DNA of 64,000 nucleotides, taken from the NCBI RefSeq assembly GCF_020447265.1, contig NZ_JAJADR010000012.1, forward strand, positions 1 through 64,000, given 5' to 3'. Source of the DNA: Hymenobacter lucidus. GTDB lineage: Bacteria; Bacteroidota; Bacteroidia; Cytophagales; Hymenobacteraceae. Made by a program: the position numbers and the translations under genes. The stretch's first letter is position 1, and every line of letters begins with the position of its first letter. Shown here one piece after another: positions 1-6,671 of this stretch. The notes under the pieces are model-generated. The model was not told the origin of the DNA and made no database searches. It saw only the letters and a list, made by a program, of their open reading frames with translations.

Positions 1-1307
1 GGGCCGGCCTGCGTGGCCCCCCGGCCGGGCGTGCCGCCGCCCACGCCGTCGGCCCCCACTGGCACCCCGCCCGAGCCGCCGGCGCTGGCGGCCGTATAGT
101 CGCTGCCACCACCACCACCGGCCACTACCAGGGCATTGCGGGTGGTGAGGTAGTCGCCGGTACTGCCCGCGCTGCTGGCTCGGCGCACGTCGGTGGCCCC
201 GCCGCCGGCTCCCGAATCACGGCCGTTGCCGCCGCCGTTGTAGCCACCCGCCACGGTGCCGCTGCCGCCGCTGCTGCCCGCCCCGCCTACGTACAGGGTC
301 AGCACCTCGCCGGGCGTCACGAACACGGTGGCCTGCACCACGGCCCCTTTGGCCGGGGCCACCGAGCCCCCACCCGTGCCCCCGCTGGCCCCGGTGGCCG
401 TCACCCGCACGGCCTTCACGCCGGCCGGCACGATGTAGGTCTGAGGGCCGCCGGTGTAGGCGTAGGCAACTACCGGGGTGATGGTCACGCTGCCGTTGTT
501 CACGGCCGGGGCCAGGCGGTAGCTGATGTCGCGGCTGCCGGTGGGCATCACCCACGACGAGCCGCCCCCGCCGCCGCTGCCGCCCGAGGTGGTGGAGGCG
601 CCGCCGCCGCCGTAGTAGCCACCGCCGCCGCCGCCGCATCGAAGACCGCTAGAGTTTCCGGATCCGCCGGTGGCCCCGCTGCCGGGTACGCCCCCGCCGC
701 CGGGCGCGGTTTGGGTAGCCCCCAGGCCGGGGGTGCCCCGGCCCTGGCCGTCGCCCCCGTTGGGCACGCCGCCGCCCCCGCCCAGGGCACTATAGAGGGT
801 CGTGTTATCTAAACCAGCTCCGCCGGACCCGCCGGCCACCAGCAGGGCATTGCGCGTGGTGAGGTAGTCGCCGGTGCTGCCCGCGCTGCTGGCCCGGCGC
901 ACGTCGGTGGCGCCGCCGCCGCCACCCGAGTATTTGCCGACGCCGCCGCCGTTGTAGCCGCCGGCCCCGTTGAAGAGGGTGAGGCTGCCGTTGCCGCCCT
1001 GGCCGCCCACTGCCACCGTGAGCACTTCGCCCGGTACCACCGTCAGGGTGGCGCGCACTACCGCGCCGTTGAGATGAGCCGCGTTGAAGTTATTATTATA
1101 GGTGCCCCCGCTGGCCCCGGTGGCCACCACCTCCACGGCTCTTATGCCGGCGGGCACGGTGTAGGTTTGCAGCCCGCCTGTGTAGGCGAAGCTGCTGGTT
1201 TGGGCCTGGGCGGCGCCGGCCAGGGCCAGCAGCAGGCCGAAGCCCGCCAGCAGGGGGCGGCGCAGGGGGCGGACCGCGCGGGCGGCGAAAGTAAAGGTGT
1301 GTTGCAT
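1..1307 (-). CDS. Secreted glycine-rich repeat protein, 3' part missing
   Basis: An open frame runs from an ATG at 1307 to the window edge without a stop, giving 435 codons of a longer gene. The N-terminus has a basic stretch, a hydrophobic core and an AQAQ cleavage region (about residues 1-36), so export is likely. The rest is two copies of a roughly 240-residue unit starting near residues 40 and 282. Each opens with AYTGG-QTY-VPAG and carries a Gly-rich stretch with the motif GATDVRR (ATDVRR at about 133 and 371), which resembles the glycine-rich domain (PF12810-like) also found in ALK/LTK receptors. The low-complexity GGC codons create many false frames on the other strand. Ligand and function are unknown, and any C-terminal sorting domain lies outside the window. 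Confidence 0.8.
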   Translation of the reverse strand, partial: MQHTFTFAARAVRPLRRPLLAGFGLLLALAGAAQAQTSSFAYTGGLQTYTVPAGIRAVEVVATGASGGTYNNNFNAAHLNGAVVRATLTVVPGEVLTVAVGGQGGNGSLTLFNGAGGYNGGGVGKYSGGGGGATDVRRASSAGSTGDYLTTRNALLVAGGSGGAGLDNTTLYSALGGGGGVPNGGDGQGRGTPGLGATQTAPGGGGVPGSGATGGSGNSSGLRCGGGGGGYYGGGGASTTSGGSGGGGGSSWVMPTGSRDISYRLAPAVNNGSVTITPVVAYAYTGGPQTYIVPAGVKAVRVTATGASGGTGGGSVAPAKGAVVQATVFVTPGEVLTLYVGGAGSSGGSGTVAGGYNGGGNGRDSGAGGGATDVRRASSAGSTGDYLTTRNALVVAGGGGGSDYTAASAGGSGGVPVGADGVGGGTPGRGATQAG

Positions 1308-1565
1308 AAGGGGGTTGGGGGCAGGGTACCCGGAGCGAAGGAGGAGGAAAGCGGCCAGCAAAGCCGGTGTTCCTGTAAGAAGCAAAAGAACAGTTCCTTG
1401 GCGCGCGCAGCAGGCCACGCAGGGTACCAGCACAAAGAACGACAATTCGCCGCCCCGGGGCAGATAAATTCCTGTTAGTCGTTGACCAGAAGAAGCTTTG
1501 GCAGGAATTTGTCCGTCCGCCAGAGACCTACTATTTACCCCCCGGGCCCGCTGCCCCCTGGTTAG

Positions 1566-1599
1566 GCGACATTCATTGAAAAATAAAAACGAATGTCGC
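1566..1599. promoter_or_regulatory. Inverted repeat upstream of XRE gene, possible operator
   Basis: A perfect 9-bp dyad, GCGACATTC at 1566-1574 and GAATGTCGC at 1591-1599, brackets an AT-rich 16-nt centre. It lies 36 nt upstream of the XRE regulator's ATG. The arm centres are 25 bp apart, not far from a helical repeat, as expected for a dimeric HTH repressor site. Autoregulation is an inference. The rest of the gap 1308-1635 shows no other gene or repeat; a 46-residue upstream extension of the XRE frame (to 1498) would cross this dyad and looks non-coding. Confidence 0.4.
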
Positions 1600-1635
1600 C
1601 GGCCGGCAGCCCGGTGGCGCTTCCCCCTGCTGCCT

Positions 1636-2328
1636 ATGCCCCGCCGCGCCTTTCCTTCCGCTACCCTGGCCGCCGCCGTGCGGGCCCACTTTGGCCTGAG
1701 CCAGGTCGAGCTGGCCGCCTTCATCGGCACCAGCCGCTCGCACCTGGCCGAGGTAGAGGCCGGCCGCAAGCAGCTGGGCCCCGGCCCCGACCAGCGCCTG
1801 CAGGTGCTGGCCCGCCAGCTGCCCCCACCCGACGGCCACGGCCCCGTGCCCCCGGCCTTCACCGCCGCCGAAGCCCCTGCCCCCACCAAGGCCACTGCCA
1901 CCGCGGCCGCTGCCGCCGAGGCCGCCGAGGGCCTGTCCGCCCTGCGCCAGCGCCTGGCCCGCTGCCAGTGGCTGCGCACCAGGCTGCGGTTTGAAACCAG
2001 CCACCGCCACCAGCCCGGCCAAGCCCGGCACCAGCGCCGCCTCTGGGCCGTGCAGGTGCTCGGGCCGCTGCTGGCCGCCCCCCTGCCCCAGCCCGACTGG
2101 CTGGCCCCCGGCGGCCCCACGCTGCCGCTACCGCCCTACCCGCGGGCCACCCCCGATGCCCCCCGCGACACGCACTGGCTCCAGGGGCTGGCCCTGCGCC
2201 TGGCCGCCACCCCCGCGCCCCTGCCCCCAGCCGCAGCCGCCCTGGCCCGGGCCCGCCTAGCTGGCCTCGACGCAGAAATTCAGGTGCTTACGGCGGCCAT
2301 AGTGGAGTTTGTAAAGCAGGAAGTGTAG
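1636..2328 (+). CDS. XRE-family helix-turn-helix transcriptional regulator
   Basis: The 230-residue protein has a clear HTH_3/XRE domain near the N-terminus (about residues 8-60), with the segment LSQVELAAFIGTSRSHLAEV as the two helices and turn. The remaining two thirds is Ala/Pro/Leu-rich and helical, with no recognised effector domain. I chose ATG 1636 over the in-frame ATG at 1498 because the extension is Arg/Pro-rich and covers a dyad that looks regulatory. The gene stands alone, divergent from the glycine-rich protein gene, so it may control itself and that neighbour. The HTH call is firm; target and function are unknown. Confidence 0.75.
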   Translation: MPRRAFPSATLAAAVRAHFGLSQVELAAFIGTSRSHLAEVEAGRKQLGPGPDQRLQVLARQLPPPDGHGPVPPAFTAAEAPAPTKATATAAAAAEAAEGLSALRQRLARCQWLRTRLRFETSHRHQPGQARHQRRLWAVQVLGPLLAAPLPQPDWLAPGGPTLPLPPYPRATPDAPRDTHWLQGLALRLAATPAPLPPAAAALARARLAGLDAEIQVLTAAIVEFVKQEV

Positions 2329-2443
2329 CTTTAGAAGCCGGCGGGTACTCACGCGGTATCATTAGTTTCATCTATCATTCCTTGCTCGATTTTCTCATGG
2401 ATTACTCTCTGCATTACTCACTACCTGAGCCCAGTGCGACGCC

Positions 2444-2812
2444 GTGCTGGCCTACGCCAAGGCCAAGCTGGAACTGCTCACATACCACGATGCCCAAACC
2501 GGCCGCCGGACCGGCAACCTGACCACCTCGGCCACCAACGACACTGCCGAGCTGCTCAGCCTGAATGCCTTCATCACGGCCATGACCCCGGTGGTTCCGA
2601 CCCTGCTCCCCGGCAAGAACCGCGACAAACAAGTTAACGAGCTGCGCACCAGCACCGACCGCCGCGACACGCTGCTGGCCCGCCAGGGCCAGGTCGGCCC
2701 CGAAGTCCTCATCGAAGCCGAGGCCGAGAGTGGCCTGGTCGATATCCAGGTGCCCTTCATCGAAAACCTCATCACCCAGATTACGGCTCACCGGGCCACG
2801 CTGACCAGCTAG
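2444..2812 (+). CDS. Hypothetical protein, probably lacking its true N-terminus
   Basis: The frame from GTG 2444 encodes 122 mostly helical, charged residues and ends at a strong terminator. I do not recognise a named family. An ATG at 2397 opens another frame (MDYSLHYSLPEP) that would join this one smoothly (AQCDAVLAYAKAK follows an in-frame TGA at 2426-2428) if one base were restored near 2424-2431. That suggests a frameshifted N-terminus, either a real mutation or an assembly error, or else internal initiation at the GTG. Codon use matches the neighbours, so the frame itself is probably a real gene or a recent pseudogene. Confidence 0.55.
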   Translation: MLAYAKAKLELLTYHDAQTGRRTGNLTTSATNDTAELLSLNAFITAMTPVVPTLLPGKNRDKQVNELRTSTDRRDTLLARQGQVGPEVLIEAEAESGLVDIQVPFIENLITQITAHRATLTS

Positions 2813-2836
2813 CCCGCCCGGCTGGTTGTTACACTC

Positions 2837-2870
2837 AAAAGGCCGCCCCGGAGTACCGGGACGGCCTTTT
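2837..2870 (+). terminator. Rho-independent terminator
   Basis: A 15-bp stem with one mismatch (AAAAGGCCGCCCCGG and its partner) around AGTA, running into a T tract, lies 24 nt after the hypothetical gene's stop. Confidence 0.85.
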
Positions 2871-2890
2871 GTATAGGAGCGCAGATAGTG

Positions 2891-2925
2891 AACGTCATGT
2901 CGAGCCTTAGCGAGACATCTTGCGT
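2891..2925. repeat. Short palindromic intergenic sequence
   Basis: ATGTC at 2897-2901 pairs with GACAT at 2914-2918 around a GC-rich centre, in the gap between the terminator and the CAT gene. The segment resembles short CATGTCGAG...GCGAGACAT intergenic repeats I associate with Bacteroidota genomes. Only one copy was noticed here, so its repeat nature needs genome-wide comparison. Confidence 0.3.
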
Positions 2926-3039
2926 GCTATGGTAATCCTATAGAATTGCGGAAGAGAGGATTCGGCTGCGTGGACGACAGATCAAGGTTCTTTTTGCTTT
3001 CTGACCACAGCACCCAACGCGCTGCCCGAACCCAACTCA

Positions 3040-3681
3040 CTATTTGACCATCTCACTGCTAAGCCTGCGCTCGAAGGCCGCCAGGAACTGGCCCACATGG
3101 TAGCCGTCGGCCAGGGCGTGGTGCACGTTCACGGCCACGTTCATATAGGTGGCGCCGTTTTCCTGGTAGGTCTGGCTGAAGGAGATTTTGGGGCAGCTGT
3201 CGGGGTGGGCGAAGCTGCGGGCGTGGGTGAGGCCGGTGAAGCGCACCCAGGGAATGGCCGAGCAGTGCAGCACGTCGGGGCGGCCGGTGGTAGGGCCCAG
3301 GCGCAGGCCCGAACTGTTCTGCACGGCCTCGATTTCGGTCGTCGCGGCGGCCACGAAGCCCGCCAGTTCGTCGTTTTGCTCGATAAAGGAGAAGGCAAAG
3401 GTGTGGTCGGGCCGGCCCAGCGTGGCCGAGGCGTGCACCCGGTCATAGAGGTATACCTGCCCGTCTTCGATGCGGGTGCGTAGCTCGGGCACCTCGTTGG
3501 CGGCCTGCACGGCGTGGTAGAGGTAGTAGAGGAAAAACGACACGCCCCTCTCCTTCGCCGCCGCTTGGGCCCCGGTGCAATTAACGGGGGCGACCAGCCC
3601 GAAAAAGGGTTCTTCAAAGGCCCCAAAGAAGGCGAAATGCTCACGGCGGTTCCACGTCGCCAAGTCAATCAGCTGTTTCAT
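3040..3681 (-). CDS. Chloramphenicol acetyltransferase-like protein (CatA family)
   Basis: The 213-residue product matches the normal length of type A chloramphenicol acetyltransferases. It carries the catalytic signature HHALADGYH near the C-terminus (His188 as general base, Asp192 of the HHxxxDG motif) and the preceding pattern SFSQTYQENG...NVAVNV seen in CAT trimers. In the substrate and transition-state loop the usual W-V-x-F-x-S-F reads WVRFTGL, so the serine equivalent to CAT-III Ser148 is apparently glycine. The fold and acetyl-CoA chemistry are likely, but the acceptor may not be chloramphenicol. Start: MKQLID at 3681 is preferred over MPP at 3690. It is a single gene with no mobile element next to it, so it looks chromosomal. 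Confidence 0.85.
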   Translation of the reverse strand: MKQLIDLATWNRREHFAFFGAFEEPFFGLVAPVNCTGAQAAAKERGVSFFLYYLYHAVQAANEVPELRTRIEDGQVYLYDRVHASATLGRPDHTFAFSFIEQNDELAGFVAAATTEIEAVQNSSGLRLGPTTGRPDVLHCSAIPWVRFTGLTHARSFAHPDSCPKISFSQTYQENGATYMNVAVNVHHALADGYHVGQFLAAFERRLSSEMVK

Positions 3682-3751
3682 GGGCGGCAAGTTCGGTAAC
3701 TTTACGGCCTAGGCCGGCCTTTCCGGCGGTTTTTCCCTCGCTCTTTCTGCT

Positions 3752-4447
3752 ATGGACGCTCCCTACCTCATTGCCTTCGACGCCGACGACACCCTGTGGT
3801 CCAACCAGCCCCACTTCGACCAAGTGGAGGCCCGCCTGCTCGACATCCTAGCCCATTGCGGCGAGCCGGCCCGTATTACCGAGCAGCTCAACGCAGTGCA
3901 GCGCCAGAACATGCGGCTCTTCGGCTACGGGGCCAAGTCGTTTATGCTCTCCATGATTGAAACCGCCATCCAGCTCACCGACAGCCAGGTGACGGGCGTC
4001 GAAATTCAGCAGATTCTGGACATGGGCAAGGACTTGCTGCGCTACCCCATCGAGCCGCTGCCGGGTGTGGTGGAGGTGCTCACCGAGCTGCGCCGCCGCG
4101 GCCACCGCCTGATGGTACTCACCAAGGGCGACCTGTTTGACCAGGAAAGCAAGCTGGCCCGCTCCGGCCTGGGCGACTTTTTCGACCACGTCGAAATCGT
4201 GAGTGAGAAGGACGAGGCCACCTACCAACGCCTGCTGGCCCGCTACAATGCCCTGCCCGGCGAGTTTTTCATGATCGGCAACTCCCTTAAGTCCGACATT
4301 CTGCCCGTGGCCCGGCTCGGCTACCGCACCATCCACATTCCCTACCACGCCACCTGGGTTTTCGAGCACGTGGACCCTGAAAAGCTAGAAGGCCTCGATT
4401 TTCACGCCATTACCGACCTACGCGAGGTGCTGGAGCTGGTGAAATAG
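3752..4447 (+). CDS. HAD-superfamily hydrolase
   Basis: This 231-residue cytoplasmic protein has the HAD motif I sequence FDADDTLW (nucleophile Asp10, acid Asp12). Later come a motif II-like LTKGD, a motif III lysine region and GNSLKSDI as motif IV. An inserted helical segment between motif I and II fits a C1 cap. HAD enzymes of this size usually dephosphorylate small phosphometabolites; the substrate cannot be read from the sequence. It is transcribed divergently from the CAT-like gene, with a weak TAACTTTA element near 3697, and is followed by the palindromic element at 4486-4644. Confidence 0.85.
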   Translation: MDAPYLIAFDADDTLWSNQPHFDQVEARLLDILAHCGEPARITEQLNAVQRQNMRLFGYGAKSFMLSMIETAIQLTDSQVTGVEIQQILDMGKDLLRYPIEPLPGVVEVLTELRRRGHRLMVLTKGDLFDQESKLARSGLGDFFDHVEIVSEKDEATYQRLLARYNALPGEFFMIGNSLKSDILPVARLGYRTIHIPYHATWVFEHVDPEKLEGLDFHAITDLREVLELVK

Positions 4448-4485
4448 TGAGTTTGTGAAGTTGGGAGTTGTCGTTCAACGACTCG

Positions 4486-4644
4486 TGTCATTGCGAGGCA
4501 CGAAGCAATCCGTCCTCTGCGAAGGTAGTCAGACCCTTTTACCACAAAGCCCTTTTCCATTGTTACGAGAACAGGGCTTTTCAGTGAAGGAAGCGCGGCG
4601 CATTTCAGCGGACGGATTGCTTCGTCGTGCCTCCTCGCAATGAC
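4486..4644. repeat. REP-like long inverted repeat element
   Basis: Two arms of roughly 35 bp (about 4486-4520 and 4608-4644) are inverted copies of a sequence beginning TGTCATTGCGAGG; one arm has a 3-nt insertion next to that start and a further 3-nt insertion. Inside lies a second hairpin, AAAGCCCT 4545-4552 with AGGGCTTT 4573-4580. The element is non-coding, sits between the HAD gene and miaB, and folds symmetrically on both strands. It resembles dispersed REP/BIME-type palindromes in Hymenobacter genomes. It may act as a bidirectional transcript end. Confidence 0.7.
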
Positions 4645-4721
4645 AGAACATAAAACTCACCATTTCACAACTTCACCACTTCACCGCCTCTGCCATTCTG
4701 TCATTTTGGGGCAAAAACCGT

Positions 4722-4729
4722 TACCTTTG
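4722..4729 (+). promoter_or_regulatory. Candidate miaB promoter, -7 element
   Basis: TACCTTTG matches the Bacteroidota -7 consensus TAnnTTTG and lies 25 nt before the miaB ATG, giving a leader of about 20 nt. The -33 element is weak (TTCTG near 4696-4700). Confidence 0.5.
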
Positions 4730-4754
4730 CCCTCCTTCTGTGTTTACGATACCT

Positions 4755-6200
4755 ATGTCCCAGCCTCTGCTCACCCTCGACTTTCTGGATACGCCCGTCG
4801 CACCCGTTGCCGACGACCACCAACCGGCTCAGGATGTGCGCGTCAGCCCGGCCACGCGCACCGGCCGGCAGCGCAAGCTCTATATCGAGAGCTACGGCTG
4901 CCAGATGAATTTCTCCGACTCCGAAATCGTGTCGTCCATCCTCTTCGAGGAAGGCTTTGATACCACCGAGCAGCTCGCCGACGCCGATTTGGTGCTGCTC
5001 AACACCTGTTCCATCCGCGAAAAGGCCGAGCAGACCGTGCGCATGCGCCTCTCGCAGATCAACAGCCACAAAAAGCGCAACCCCGGCCTGCTCGTGGGCG
5101 TGCTGGGCTGCATGGCCGAGCGCCTGAAAAGCAAGTTTCTAGAAGAAGAAAAGCTCGTCGACCTCGTCGTGGGCCCCGATGCCTACCGCGACCTGCCCAA
5201 CCTGATCCGGGAAGTGGACGGCGGCCAAAAGGCGGTGAACGTGCTGCTCAGCCGCGACGAAACCTACGCCGACATCACGCCGGTGCGCCTGAACTCGAAC
5301 GGCATTACGGCCTTTGTGAGCATCATGCGCGGCTGCGACAATATGTGCTCGTTCTGCGTGGTGCCCTTCACCCGGGGCCGCGAGCGGAGCCGCGACGCGC
5401 ACAGCATCGTGCAGGAGTGCCGCGACCTGGTGGCCCAGGGCTACAAGGAAGTGACCCTGCTGGGCCAGAACGTGGACTCCTACAAGTGGACCTCCGAGGA
5501 TGGCCTGGAGTTCGTGAATTTCGCCCAGCTGCTGGAGCGCGTGGCCCTCATCAGCCCTGAGCTGCGGGTGCGCTTCTCCACCTCCCACCCCAAGGACATT
5601 ACCGACGAGGTGCTCTATACGATGGGGCGCTACGAGAACATCTGTAAGTACATTCACCTGCCCGCCCAAAGCGGTAACTCGCGCATTCTCAAGCTCATGA
5701 ACCGCACCTACGACCGACCCTGGTACGAGGATCGGGTGCAGGCCATTCGCCGCATCCTGGGCCCCGAGTGCGCCATTAGCACCGACATGATTTCGGGTTT
5801 CTGCTCTGAAACCGAAGAGGAACATCAGGACACGCTCAGCCTCATCGAGTGGGTGCAGTACGACATGGCCTACATGTTCTTCTACTCGGAGCGCCCCGGC
5901 ACGCTGGCCGCCCGCAAGCTCACGGACGACATTCCGCTGGCCGTGAAGAAGCGCCGCTTGCAGGAAATCATCGACTTGCAGCAGAAAAGCAGCGCCGCCC
6001 GCAACCAGCTGGCCGTGGGCAAAGTGCACCGGGTGCTGGTCGAGAACTTCTCCAAGCGCAGCGACGAGCACCTGAGCGGCCGCAACAGCCAGAACCAGGT
6101 CGTCATCTTCCCTAAGAAGCACTACCAGAAAGGCGACTACGTGAACGTATTCGTGCACACCGGTACCGGCGGTTCGTTACTGGGCGACGCGGTGGCTTAG
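4755..6200 (+). CDS. miaB: tRNA-2-methylthio-N6-dimethylallyladenosine synthase
   Basis: MiaB is a radical SAM enzyme that converts i6A37 to ms2i6A37 in tRNAs reading UNN codons. All parts are visible in 481 residues: the N-terminal UPF0004 domain with cluster cysteines C49, C85 and C119, the radical SAM motif C194xxxC198xxC201 (GCDNMCSFC), and a C-terminal TRAM domain with KVHRVLVENFSKRS. I chose ATG 4755 because the upstream in-frame GTG (4740) adds only five residues and sits close to the candidate -7 element. It is the first gene of the block that leads to groEL. Its stop codon falls inside the left inverted repeat of the inserted four-helix cassette. Confidence 0.97.
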   Translation: MSQPLLTLDFLDTPVAPVADDHQPAQDVRVSPATRTGRQRKLYIESYGCQMNFSDSEIVSSILFEEGFDTTEQLADADLVLLNTCSIREKAEQTVRMRLSQINSHKKRNPGLLVGVLGCMAERLKSKFLEEEKLVDLVVGPDAYRDLPNLIREVDGGQKAVNVLLSRDETYADITPVRLNSNGITAFVSIMRGCDNMCSFCVVPFTRGRERSRDAHSIVQECRDLVAQGYKEVTLLGQNVDSYKWTSEDGLEFVNFAQLLERVALISPELRVRFSTSHPKDITDEVLYTMGRYENICKYIHLPAQSGNSRILKLMNRTYDRPWYEDRVQAIRRILGPECAISTDMISGFCSETEEEHQDTLSLIEWVQYDMAYMFFYSERPGTLAARKLTDDIPLAVKKRRLQEIIDLQQKSSAARNQLAVGKVHRVLVENFSKRSDEHLSGRNSQNQVVIFPKKHYQKGDYVNVFVHTGTGGSLLGDAVA

Positions 6201-6669
6201 TTGTTAGTTGCTTGTTGTCAGTTGTTAGGCCACTGGTATGGAAAAGTCTTATACGGAGTTGAGTGTTTGGCTGCAAAGCCGGCAACTAACCAAACAGGTA
6301 TATGAGCTTACCCAACAGTTTCCTAAAGAAGAACTGTTGGGCTTAACGAATCAGCTTCGCCGGGCAGCCGTTTCAATTCCCTCCAATATCGCCGAAGGCT
6401 GCGGCCGGCAATCTACAGCGGATACACTACGGTTTTTATTTATTGCCCGAGGCTCCCTATTTGAAGTAGAAACGCAACTTTATCTAGCCTACGACTTGCT
6501 CTATATCACTGAGCATGAACTTCATCTGTTGCTTGTGGCAGTTACCAACTGCAAGAAGTTGCTGCAAGGCTTTATCTGTTACTATCGTACTCTCACCACC
6601 TCGTCACAAGTCAGCGAAGTTGCGCCCAGCTACCTTCCTGACAACGGACAACTAACAACTGACAACTAA
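6197..6669. mobile_element. S23/IVP gene cassette bounded by inverted repeats
   Basis: A 32-bp segment at 6197-6228 matches the reverse complement of 6638-6669 at 27 of 32 positions; both are built from GTTGTYAG-like units. They enclose one four-helix-bundle gene and little else. The left copy contains the miaB stop codon and the right copy supplies the last codons and stop of the inner gene. The next gene starts 3 nt later. The unit is visibly poorer in GC than its neighbours and splits an otherwise conserved gene order. No transposase is present, so if mobile it would need help in trans. Confidence 0.6.
6238..6669 (+). CDS. Four-helix-bundle protein, 23S rRNA intervening-sequence (S23/IVP) family
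   Basis: The 143-residue product has the family hallmarks: an N-terminal ELSVWLQSRQLTKQVYELT helix, then LTNQLRRAAVSIPSNIAEG, and RFLFIARGSLFEVETQL. The family (TIGR02436-like) folds as a basic four-helix bundle, is found inside 23S rRNA intervening sequences, and is structurally related to the Avd accessory protein of diversity-generating retroelements. Its molecular role is not settled. The last nine residues (DNGQLTTDN) are encoded by the right inverted repeat and are probably not part of the fold. It is a passenger between miaB and the sigma-54 regulator. Confidence 0.85.
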   Translation: MEKSYTELSVWLQSRQLTKQVYELTQQFPKEELLGLTNQLRRAAVSIPSNIAEGCGRQSTADTLRFLFIARGSLFEVETQLYLAYDLLYITEHELHLLLVAVTNCKKLLQGFICYYRTLTTSSQVSEVAPSYLPDNGQLTTDN

Positions 6670-6671
6670 CC

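Noticed and set aside
217..639. Arg-rich frame in the glycine-rich region
   Set aside because: It arises from GGC/GCC repeats of the true minus-strand gene in another frame.
1498..1635. N-terminal extension of the XRE regulator
   Set aside because: The extension is Arg/Pro-rich, crosses an obvious dyad and is unlike XRE proteins, which begin near the helix-turn-helix.
4455..4643. Open frame of 62 codons on the plus strand
   Set aside because: It lies entirely inside the inverted-repeat element and owes its length to the repeat arms; composition is not protein-like.
5139..6158. Long antisense frame across miaB
   Set aside because: It mirrors the codon pattern of miaB in high-GC DNA and has Ala/Val/His/Gly-rich shadow composition.
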